Positions 57,701 through 64,000 of a stretch of 64,000 nucleotides of DNA are shown here, piece after piece (the stretch's first letter is position 1; each line of letters starts with the position of its first letter). Origin of the DNA: Afipia massiliensis. GTDB lineage: Bacteria; Pseudomonadota; Alphaproteobacteria; Rhizobiales; Xanthobacteraceae. The notes under the pieces were generated by a model. The model made no database searches and was not told the DNA's origin. It was given only the letters and a program-made list of their open reading frames with translations. The position numbers and the translations under genes were made by a program. The stretch covers positions 124,001-188,000 of the forward strand of contig NZ_JACHIJ010000003.1 of the NCBI RefSeq assembly GCF_014203115.1, written 5' to 3'.

Positions 57701-58267
57701 GGACATCGCGATGTTGAGCGCCCGGCCTGCTGCGCTTTCGGGCGCGCGGGCGGCCTCCAGCAGCACGGCGAGATTGGCGCGCTCCATCATTTCGGTCTGG
57801 TCGCGGTCATCGAGCACCGCGAAGCGCGCCGGCACGTTGGCTTCAAACGGAAACTGCTGGAGCAACCGGGTGCAAAGCGCGTGAATGGTCTGCACCTTCA
57901 GCCCGCCCGGCGTTTCCAGCGCGCCGGCAAACAGTTTGCGTGCGCGCAGGCGAGCTTCCGCAGTGGCTGTAGGCGCGCCGATGGCGCGGATCGCCTCGTC
58001 AAGCTCGCGGTCGGGCAGCGTGACCCAGCGGCCGAGCGTCTCGAACACGCGCTGCGCCATGTTGGCGGCGGCGGCCTTGGTGAAGGTGATGCAGAGAATT
58101 TTCTCCGGTGCGACACCGGTGAGCAGCAACCGGATGACGCGATTGACCAGCACATGGGTCTTGCCCGATCCGGCATTGGCCGCGACGAAGGCGGATGCCT
58201 CCGGGTTCGACGCACGCGCCTGCGCATCGCGCACGGCATCCGGGATACTCTTGCGCGGAGAGCTCAT
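54749..58267 (-). CDS. addA: AddA helicase/nuclease subunit of the AddAB recombination complex
   Basis: AddAB processes double-strand breaks for RecA loading, the alphaproteobacterial counterpart of RecBCD. The 1172-residue protein has Walker A NAGSGKT at 31-37, TFTKAAAANMAQRV (motif Ia), DEAQDTSPRQW (motif II), VGDEKQSIFSFQGA (III) and VMTVHGSKGLEAPVVFLVD (V). The C-terminal nuclease has VLIVDYKTNH. The ATG at 58267 overlaps the addB stop; a longer frame to 58348 would sit inside addB. Confidence 0.95.
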   Translation of the reverse strand: MSSPRKSIPDAVRDAQARASNPEASAFVAANAGSGKTHVLVNRVIRLLLTGVAPEKILCITFTKAAAANMAQRVFETLGRWVTLPDRELDEAIRAIGAPTATAEARLRARKLFAGALETPGGLKVQTIHALCTRLLQQFPFEANVPARFAVLDDRDQTEMMERANLAVLLEAARAPESAAGRALNIAMSAAADVTFKDVVREACLSRDHFIKWSDSAGSFEAALKQVTQALGVDADVRIEDVEREIVDGPNLPCSEWQAVAAALDGGSAADVTQAERFRIADGLTDRTQVEAYLDIFLTEVKGVTGPRKTLMTKALAKLQSALAARLDAEQARVLQLDEKRRAVMQRDRALALFVIATTAAHNYRREKQERGLLDYDDLIDKTYDMLTNVSSGWVHFKLDRGIDHVLIDEAQDTSPRQWDIIDRLTSEFTSGAGARDGVKRTIFAVGDEKQSIFSFQGAAPREFDHRRREMKERFEAAGLRFDPVSFTYSFRSGEGVLQAVASTFKTSEIYKSITTDLDGMPPHMALQDAAPALVDLWEIEVPDARDDIEGWRAAFDAIAETSPEVRLARRVQNEIKSLIGARTMTGPRDKRRPLRYGDMLVLVRRRGRAFDAIIQALKHAGIPVAGADRLKLTEHIAVIDLMNLADALLLPRDDLALATALKSPLLGLDDDDLQILAPHRKGTLRDALTEHAATNSKIAAALTRLENYEQRFAQETPFSFYAWLLGGDRGRARILKRLGPEADDAIDEFLELALTYERKAPASLQGFMAWLRAADTEVKRDMEIARDEVRVMTVHGSKGLEAPVVFLVDTTTSPADTQRMNLIRMPQGNAAPNAPAVVLWAGKKAYDLPVVAAARDTMKADTEDEYRRLLYVAMTRAADRLIVGGVLPGNMRSVRQLSWYDLIQKGLADTDSGLQCEIIETGFGPVKRYARIKDAQPPAETAAPVQEMLALEQFPNWLKVDAPRETPADILLRPSDTSEADAEGRAIVSDESRTARERALRRGTLIHRLLQSLPDVAIERREGAARDFLQRNAHQWFTEDERAALAQQVIALIETPVFAPLFAQGSRAEVSIAGRVARRGRPPALVSGQIDRLVVTTSDVLIVDYKTNHAPPRSAAEAPQAYVRQLALYRDVLQRLYPGREVRCALLWTETAAMMEIPASALDAELQSLVS

Positions 58268-61200
58268 TCCTCGTCGTCCCCCATGCCGCCGGCGGACCAT
58301 TCCTTGATGCGCGCGAGGTTGTCGTAGTTGCCGTAACGGTTCTCCCACATCGGCAGGACGACGGAGCGATAGGGCGTGTCCTGATTCTCGAATTCGCGAA
58401 TCAGGGATTCGAGTTTTTGCAGGGCTTCGTCGGCTGCTTCATCGGCTGATTGCTTCAATTCCAGCACGGTCGCCTTGCCCGGCGGATTGTTGCCGCTGAG
58501 CCGGACGTAAACCAGTTCGCTGACCGACGCGCTGGCGGGAATATTGTCGAAACCGCCGCGGCGCAGGATTGCCGCTTCCAGTGTGAGCTGGGGCGACAGG
58601 CCAAGACGCACCTGCTTTGCGCTCGGCGGCTGGCCGGTCTTGTAATCGAGGATCGCGTAGCTGTTGTCGGTGCGATGTTCGATACGATCGGCGCGTGCGG
58701 AGAGCCTGAACGTGCGATTATTGCCCAGACGGATTGGAATCTCCCCGCGGATTTCGGCATCGACGCGGACAACCTCCGTTCGCCGCCGCGCTTCCCAGCC
58801 GGCGAACCAGTCGGCGATGCGCAGGAATCGCGGCCACCACAGGGCGCGCGCCTCGGGTCGCTCCATCAGCGGTGCAAAGTGCGTGCTGCCGATTTCGCGC
58901 AAGGCACCGGCCACATCGTCCGGAAGCCCGGTTGCGAACCGGGCGGTGAATTCTCCCAGCGCTTCGTGGATGGCCGATCCGCGATCTGCCGCCGTCAGCG
59001 GCATGTCCACCGGATCGAGCGGGGTCAGCCTGAGAATGCGCTTGGCGTAGATCGTGTAAGGATCGCGCAGCCAGTCCTCGATTTCGGTGACAGACATGCT
59101 GAGCGGACGAAGCGCGACATCCGGCTTCGGCTCCGGACGCGGCATCGGCACGACATTATCCGGCCGATCGAGTTCGTTAGCATAGCGGACATAGGTGCCG
59201 CCCTTGTCCTTGACGCGCGCCCAACGGTCCTTTCCCGCAACGGCCTCCATCCGGTGCAGGAAGCGAGAGGCGACCGCAGGCGCGCCGCCGACTTTCGCCG
59301 CGCGCGACAGGATGACGTCGCGGGTGCCGAGCAATTGCGCGAAGTCATGGGCCGACAATCCGATGCGTCGCTCGGGCAGATCGAGACCGAGCTGATGCCG
59401 CATCGGGCGGCTCAGCCACGGATCGACGCGCGGCGCGGGTGGCCACACGCCTTCGACGAGACCGCCGAGAATCACGCGGTCGCATTCGGTGAGCCGCGCT
59501 TCGAGCGGGCCATAGATGCGAAGTGACGCGACCGACTGCGGCCGGCGCACGATGCGGTCGCCGAACGCAGTCTGGAATACATCCGGGTAGTCGCGGGGGG
59601 CGAGCGTCAGGCCGCTTGGCGCGGGTTTGTCGTCGGCGGATATCCCGCAGGCCTGAAACAGATCGTCGAAAGCCTTCGACAGCGCGCTGCCATCGGAGTC
59701 CTCAAAAGCGAGAGGGATGCCGTTGTCATCGCCCGACAGGCGCTTGAGCACATCGTGGTGACGCGTCGCATAGTCGATAAGGTCATGCGGCTTGCCCGGC
59801 CGCAGATCTTCCAGCGGCTTGAAGGCCGCTGCAAGATCGGTGATCAGCGCCTGCACGGCATCGAGCGACACCTCATCGAGTTGCGCGCGCGGCTCGGAGC
59901 GGTGGATCGCGGATGGTTCCTTGCGCCGCAGTTTCCCAAGCTCGGTGCGGAAGCGCGCGAAATCCCGCGCCAGTCCTTCGCTGCCCGCGGCAGGCCGCGT
60001 ACCGCGCAGCAGCGCCAGTTCGAGATCGCCGATGGCTTTGGTGAAAGCGCCTTGCGCCTGCCCGAGCCGGAACAGCGGATGTTTCAGCAGCGCCAGCAAG
60101 GATGGAGGTGCAAGTTCTTCCGCGACGGTTTGTGCCGCCAGCCGCGCGAAAATGCCAGCAGAAGTATCCATCAGGGAATCGCCGCCGGAATCGTCGAAGG
60201 CGAGATTCCAGCGGCCGAGCGACGCCATCACGCGGCGCGCCAACGCGCGATCCGGTGTGACGAGCGCCGCGGTGAGATTGTGTTCGCGCGCCTCGCGCAT
60301 CGCCACCGCGATGGCCAGCGCCTCCATTTCGGGATTGGCGGCTTCGATCAGAGCCAGGTCTTCGGTGCCGGACGCGATGCGCTGCGCGATCGCTTTATCG
60401 GCGAGTTGCGTGTGCCACTTTTCACTCGATGTCGCGGGGCGCATCGTCTCGGATGTCAGCACCTCGCGGCCGTGAGCTGAGGAAGCCGCGAGCGGCTCGA
60501 CGTCCCGGCGCTTGATGCCGAACCGTGCGAGCAGCCCGTGCAACGCGAACTGTGGATGGCTCCAGGCCGCGGGTGTCGCAAGGATGTCGCCGGTGCTCAC
60601 GGCGCCGCCGATCGATTCCCATGCCGCGTCGTCGAGATCGGTGTCGAGCCCCGGTAGCACCACGGCGCCTTGCGGCAGCTGCGCGATGGCTTGCAGGAAC
60701 TTCGCGGTGGCGGGCATTGAACCTGTGGAGCCCGCCGCGATCACCGGACCTTTTTGGTTGGCCGCGAGTCGCTTTGCTTCCGCGGCGATCAGCATGTCGC
60801 GCCGCGCCGCGGGTTCGATACGTTCGATCTGCGCGAGGTATGCGGGCCAGGTTTCCTTTGCGATCTTCAGGAATTTCAGCGTGTGCTGCCAATAGATGTC
60901 GAGTTCGTCCGGCACGATGCCGTCGAGCGCGTCCCAGCCGACGCCGCGCGTGACCATGTCGTCCATCAGTCGCGCCAGGTCGCTGGCCAGCGAGAGGGTC
61001 GATGCGGGACTGCCGACGACGAGCGAGGCTGGCTGCAGCTTGGCCCAGGCGGCGACAAGCCGCGCCAGCGTCAACCTGCGTTCGAGGTCGTCCAGCTTCG
61101 GCGGCAGAACGGATGCTTCCGGACCGCCAAGCTGCCCGTCGTCGGAGAATTCCAGTTCATCCTCGTCGACACTACCCAGCGCAACGATGCGCGGCAGCAC

Positions 61201-61401
61201 GACGGCGTCGGTTTGCAGTACATCGAGAAACACTTCGCGCGCCATGCGGCCGGCGCGGCGCGTCGGCAGATAGAGCGTGGCGTCCGCCAGCCGTTCGGGA
61301 TTCGCGCGCGCGTCAAATCCCGCGACGAGCCGGCCATCGACAAGCGCGGAGATCACCGTGTGAAGAAACGGCGCAGATGGAGGGACGTTGAAAACGCGCA
61401 T
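58264..61401 (-). CDS. addB: AddB helicase-like/nuclease subunit of the AddAB recombination complex
   Basis: AddB is the second subunit, with an inactive helicase-like region and a RecB-type nuclease. The 1045-residue protein has the alphaproteobacterial start RVFNVPPSAPFLHTV and, near the C-terminus, SYAILDYKTGQPPSAKQV, whose Asp-Tyr-Lys is the nuclease core. No four-Cys iron-sulfur cluster is evident, as is usual in this branch. Its stop overlaps the addA start by ATGA. Confidence 0.93.
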   Translation of the reverse strand: MRVFNVPPSAPFLHTVISALVDGRLVAGFDARANPERLADATLYLPTRRAGRMAREVFLDVLQTDAVVLPRIVALGSVDEDELEFSDDGQLGGPEASVLPPKLDDLERRLTLARLVAAWAKLQPASLVVGSPASTLSLASDLARLMDDMVTRGVGWDALDGIVPDELDIYWQHTLKFLKIAKETWPAYLAQIERIEPAARRDMLIAAEAKRLAANQKGPVIAAGSTGSMPATAKFLQAIAQLPQGAVVLPGLDTDLDDAAWESIGGAVSTGDILATPAAWSHPQFALHGLLARFGIKRRDVEPLAASSAHGREVLTSETMRPATSSEKWHTQLADKAIAQRIASGTEDLALIEAANPEMEALAIAVAMREAREHNLTAALVTPDRALARRVMASLGRWNLAFDDSGGDSLMDTSAGIFARLAAQTVAEELAPPSLLALLKHPLFRLGQAQGAFTKAIGDLELALLRGTRPAAGSEGLARDFARFRTELGKLRRKEPSAIHRSEPRAQLDEVSLDAVQALITDLAAAFKPLEDLRPGKPHDLIDYATRHHDVLKRLSGDDNGIPLAFEDSDGSALSKAFDDLFQACGISADDKPAPSGLTLAPRDYPDVFQTAFGDRIVRRPQSVASLRIYGPLEARLTECDRVILGGLVEGVWPPAPRVDPWLSRPMRHQLGLDLPERRIGLSAHDFAQLLGTRDVILSRAAKVGGAPAVASRFLHRMEAVAGKDRWARVKDKGGTYVRYANELDRPDNVVPMPRPEPKPDVALRPLSMSVTEIEDWLRDPYTIYAKRILRLTPLDPVDMPLTAADRGSAIHEALGEFTARFATGLPDDVAGALREIGSTHFAPLMERPEARALWWPRFLRIADWFAGWEARRRTEVVRVDAEIRGEIPIRLGNNRTFRLSARADRIEHRTDNSYAILDYKTGQPPSAKQVRLGLSPQLTLEAAILRRGGFDNIPASASVSELVYVRLSGNNPPGKATVLELKQSADEAADEALQKLESLIREFENQDTPYRSVVLPMWENRYGNYDNLARIKEWSAGGMGDDEE

Positions 61402-61482
61402 GAAAATTCCGATTCGGGATCGGCATCATGGCATGTGAAGGGTGGGCGAGGGGAGTCTTGCGCGGGAGCGATTTGGACGCGT

Positions 61483-62217
61483 TTAAGCCACGCTGGCGAG
61501 CAAGGCTTCTTCCGCGGCCTCGACGGCGTCGGGTGTGCCGACATGCATCCAGAGGCCATCGAGCCGCAATCCGAACAGCCGCTCCTGTTCGTTGGCAGCG
61601 TCGAACATCTTTGTCAGGGAAAATTCCCCGGAGGGGGCATTCGCGAAAATCGCGGGCGACATGATCGCGGCGCCGGCATAGACGAACGGCACCACCTGAT
61701 GCTCCTTGCGTTTGCGCAGGGCGCCGTCGGTCAGCATCGCGTAGTCACCCGACCCTGCATAGCCGATGCTGTTCGCGGTTGGCGCCATCAGCAGCAGGAT
61801 GTCCATCCGCGCCGGATCGAAGGCGTCTGCAAGACGAAGCAGATTGGGATGCACGCCGTCGATCCACATCGTATCCGCGTTCAGATGATAGAACGGCGCA
61901 TCGCCGAGCAGCGGCAATGCCTTCACCACGCCGCCGCCGGTGCCGAGGACCACATCGCGTTCGTCGGAGATCACGACGTGCGGCGACTGACGGGTTTGGA
62001 CATGCTGGACGATCTGGTCGGGGAGGTAGTGGACATTGACCACCGCGGTGGTCACGCCCGCTTCCGCGAGCCGGTCGAGCACATGATCGAGCAGCGGCTT
62101 GCCGGCAACCGGCACCAGCGGTTTCGGCATTTTGTCCGTTAGCGGCCGCATGCGGGTGCCGAGACCGGCTGCGAGAACCATGGCTGAAACGGGTTTGGTA
62201 GGCATATTGCTGTGCAT
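61483..62217 (-). CDS. murU: Nucleotidyltransferase, probable N-acetylmuramate 1-phosphate uridylyltransferase
   Basis: MurU converts MurNAc-1-phosphate to UDP-MurNAc in cell-wall recycling. The 244-residue protein has AMVLAAGLGTRMRPLTDKMP then KPLVPVAGKPL, the NTP-binding start, and later DVVLGTGGGV and NADTMWIDG. The adjacent AmgK-like kinase gene supports this assignment over other sugar nucleotidyltransferases. The start is ATG 62217 or ATG 62205; neither has a clear ribosome site. Confidence 0.82.
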   Translation of the reverse strand: MHSNMPTKPVSAMVLAAGLGTRMRPLTDKMPKPLVPVAGKPLLDHVLDRLAEAGVTTAVVNVHYLPDQIVQHVQTRQSPHVVISDERDVVLGTGGGVVKALPLLGDAPFYHLNADTMWIDGVHPNLLRLADAFDPARMDILLLMAPTANSIGYAGSGDYAMLTDGALRKRKEHQVVPFVYAGAAIMSPAIFANAPSGEFSLTKMFDAANEQERLFGLRLDGLWMHVGTPDAVEAAEEALLASVA

Positions 62218-62376
62218 CTCAACTGGCCCGCGACGATCCTTGGGCCGCTCGCGAAACTGGCGGATGCCGAGCATAGCATCCGAATCGGCGCCGCGCGCCG
62301 GCGGCTCAGGCTGTAATGGCACTTTGTGACAGCGGTGCGACTGTGGGGCCGGAGAGGATTTTCGCCGGCCGCAGTG

Positions 62377-62700
62377 TTAAATTTCCACGACCTGTGAGCC
62401 TGAAGGGCGTCGGGCCGGCTTCTTTTTGGCATCGGGCTTCAGGAATCCTGCGCCGATTTGCTCGCCATTGACCCAGGCCAGTTCGCAGCGGCGGTAGGCC
62501 AGACCCGTCGAGGATAGCAGCAGGAAAAATTCCTTGAGGTTCAGGCCTTCGACGGAGCCTTCGACGGTCAGCTTCGCGCCGGTCTCGGAAATATCCTCAA
62601 CCAGACAATTGCGCCGCCAGGTCCCGTCAATGCCCATCAGGTGAGCTGCAAAACCGCGCTCGAAAACCACGCGGTCGCCCACACGTCGTTCAGCTGCCAT
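62377..62700 (-). CDS. PilZ domain protein, candidate c-di-GMP receptor
   Basis: A 107-residue protein consisting essentially of one PilZ domain. The c-di-GMP contact motif RxxxR is present at Arg6-Arg10 and the second motif DxSxxG at about residue 37-42 (DISETG). The tail is Lys/Arg-rich. It lies between the murU-like gene and the TsaE-phosphotransferase gene on the same strand, so it may be expressed with them. Function is not known beyond ligand binding. Confidence 0.83.
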   Translation of the reverse strand: MAAERRVGDRVVFERGFAAHLMGIDGTWRRNCLVEDISETGAKLTVEGSVEGLNLKEFFLLLSSTGLAYRRCELAWVNGEQIGAGFLKPDAKKKPARRPSGSQVVEI

Positions 62701-62838
62701 AAAATGTCACTCCGCTCGCAATTTATCGATCGTCCGCGTTGCATCGCCGGGGCTGCGCTGCACAGTCGTCGGAACCCAAATTACCGGCTGGCTGGCTAAC
62801 AACCGGTAAAGGCAACGCCGTCAAAACAGCCGCTTTGG

Positions 62839-64000
62839 TCAGGTCGCGGGCGGGGGGACGTGGGCGGTACACCACTCGCGGAATATTTCCAGCGACGGAT
62901 GGGCGAGCGCACGATTGAGGTATATCCACACCCGCGGCTGATGCCGCAAGTATTGCGGCTTGCCGTCACGCCGGTTGAGGCGGGCAAAGGTACCGAGCAG
63001 CCGTGTATTCCGCTGCGCGGACATGATCGCATACTGCTGGACGAAGGCGGCGGGATCGAAAGCGGAATCGGCGGCTCGCCGTTCCTTGGCGTAGCGGGTC
63101 AGCATCGCGATCTCGATGCTTTCGGGCACGTCGATCCGTGCATCCTGCAGCAGCGAGACCAGATCGTAAGCGGCGGGACCCATCACCGCGTCCTGAAAAT
63201 CAAGCAGGCCGACGCGCCCGATGTCCCTGCGGTGCGCGAGCCAGATCAGATTGGGCGAGTGGAAGTCGCGCAACATCCAGGTCTTCGGCGTGTCCGCGAG
63301 CTTCGCAAACAGATCGCCCCAGATCAGCAGAAAATCCGCATGCATGTTGCTGGTCAGCGTCACGCCTTTGTCGGGCAGATACCATTCCGGCATCAGCCCG
63401 ACTTCGGTCATCATCGCGGCGTCGTCGAACGGCGGTACGATGTAGTCGAGGTGCGGCGCGAGCGGCAGCACGTCGGGCAGTTGTTCCTGATGGAAGGCTG
63501 CCAGCATATCCACCGCGGCCTGATAGCGTTCGGCGATAGGCTTCGGTGGATCGCCTTCGATGAAAAGATCGCCGCCGAAATCCTCCGTGATAAGGAAGCC
63601 GTCATCCAGATCGGCATGATGGATCGCCGGTGCGGAATAGCCGCGCTCGCGCAGTCCGTTGGCGATGGCGACGAACGGCCTGACATCCTCGGCGAGATGG
63701 ACCGCCTCGCTGTAGGATTTGCCGTCGTACAGCGCCGGCCCGTCGGGGCGGCGCGGCGAGTTCATCAGGATGGTCGTTTGATCGCCTTTGACCAGCCGCG
63801 CATACGACCGCGTCGAAGCATCACCCGGCATGCGCTGGCGTTTGGCCTCCAGGCTGCCTGCAAGTTCGAGGAAGCGCCGCAGCGATGCCAGCCGTTCGAC
63901 TTTCGCGGTCAGCTTGCCGTAGCCCGTGATCTCGGCGGCGCGCGCACCGGTGCCGAGCGACGGCCGATGGCTGAACGCGATATCGATCCGGTCCGGCGGC
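62839..64000 (-). CDS. TsaE-AmgK-type fusion: C-terminal sugar kinase (phosphotransferase) joined to TsaE, cut by the window edge
   Basis: The frame has no stop up to the right edge, so the ATG at 63831 is internal. Residues encoded by about 63890-64000 read DRIDIAFSHRP and ARAAEITGYG, the end of a TsaE ATPase (needed for t6A in tRNA). After a linker comes an aminoglycoside-phosphotransferase-fold kinase with MPGDASTRSYARL, HADFLLIWGDLF..., LRDFHSPNLIW (catalytic Asp) and LLDFQDAVMGP (metal Asp). This kinase type, AmgK, phosphorylates MurNAc or GlcNAc at C1, feeding MurU. The two-domain fusion is known in alphaproteobacteria. Confidence 0.85.
   Translation of the reverse strand, partial: PPDRIDIAFSHRPSLGTGARAAEITGYGKLTAKVERLASLRRFLELAGSLEAKRQRMPGDASTRSYARLVKGDQTTILMNSPRRPDGPALYDGKSYSEAVHLAEDVRPFVAIANGLRERGYSAPAIHHADLDDGFLITEDFGGDLFIEGDPPKPIAERYQAAVDMLAAFHQEQLPDVLPLAPHLDYIVPPFDDAAMMTEVGLMPEWYLPDKGVTLTSNMHADFLLIWGDLFAKLADTPKTWMLRDFHSPNLIWLAHRRDIGRVGLLDFQDAVMGPAAYDLVSLLQDARIDVPESIEIAMLTRYAKERRAADSAFDPAAFVQQYAIMSAQRNTRLLGTFARLNRRDGKPQYLRHQPRVWIYLNRALAHPSLEIFREWCTAHVPPPAT

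Noticed and set aside
54764-58327. A long open frame on the plus strand of nearly 1190 codons antisense to addA
   Set aside because: It is a mirror of the GC-rich codon pattern of addA. Its product is full of low-complexity His/Arg/Gln stretches with no family motif, whereas the minus-strand product has all helicase motifs.
60754-62142. A plus-strand frame of about 460 codons antisense to addB and murU
   Set aside because: No motif and no ribosome site; both genes on the other strand have clear family signatures.
62839-63831. A complete stand-alone phosphotransferase starting at the ATG at 63831
   Set aside because: The frame remains open to the window edge and encodes a TsaE C-terminus there, so the ATG is internal to a fusion gene.

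Overview
The window looks like chromosomal DNA of an alphaproteobacterium of the Bradyrhizobium/Rhodopseudomonas/Afipia/Nitrobacter group. This rests on high GC, the gene order ffh-rpsP-rimM-trmD-rplS, dapF-mtaB, trpF..trpB-trpA-accD-folC and trxA/addA-addB, a close match to the Rhodopseudomonas-type malonyl-CoA synthetase MatB, a DUF3551 protein, and many short palindromic intergenic repeats of the kind seen in that family. No rRNA, tRNA, CRISPR array, complete insertion sequence or prophage was recognised.

Layout. 1-5.1 kb: a VOC protein cut by the edge, an FkbM-type methyltransferase, a class III nucleotidyl cyclase, a divergent ohrR/ohr peroxide-defence pair with two palindromic operators, a DUF1097 membrane protein and a Tat-exported alpha/beta hydrolase. 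5.1-10.3 kb: the succinate dehydrogenase operon sdhCDAB on the minus strand. A 149-bp copy of the sdhB 3' end lies 1.7 kb downstream, and the two copies bracket a gene for a double-domain outer-membrane beta-barrel protein. 10.6-17.4 kb: a TauE/SafE permease, matB, an SDR enzyme, a repeat cluster holding a broken GIY-YIG nuclease, a fasciclin protein, and a cytochrome b/molybdopterin oxidoreductase pair. 17.9-24 kb: an RND efflux pair (adaptor and pump) and an MFS transporter. 24-36.6 kb: leuB, a tandem pair of related Cys-containing membrane-anchored proteins, asd, a beta-carbonic anhydrase, a CitE-like CoA lyase, leuD, several small secreted proteins (one His-rich, one Tyr-rich), leuC and a VOC protein. 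36.6-43.4 kb: the ribosome/SRP block, an MBL-fold protein and two envelope proteins. 43.6-53.2 kb: dapF, mtaB, sppA, ihfB, lapA, trpF, trpB, trpA, accD and folC on the plus strand. 53.2-54.2 kb: about 0.9 kb made of dispersed repeats. 54.2-64 kb: trxA, the addAB recombination nuclease, and a probable cell-wall recycling cluster (MurU-like nucleotidyltransferase, PilZ protein, TsaE-phosphotransferase fusion) that runs off the right edge.

Most genes are housekeeping. Leucine biosynthesis is spread over three loci (leuB, leuD, leuC), tryptophan over trpF and trpBA, and lysine/threonine/methionine entry is represented by asd and dapF. The least ordinary features are the sdhB partial duplication around the outer-membrane protein gene, the GIY-YIG remnant held inside a palindromic repeat, the tandem Cys-containing paralogues, and the PilZ gene inside the MurU/AmgK locus. 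No clearly new multi-gene defence or mobile system was found; the GIY-YIG/palindrome association is the best candidate for an under-described element.
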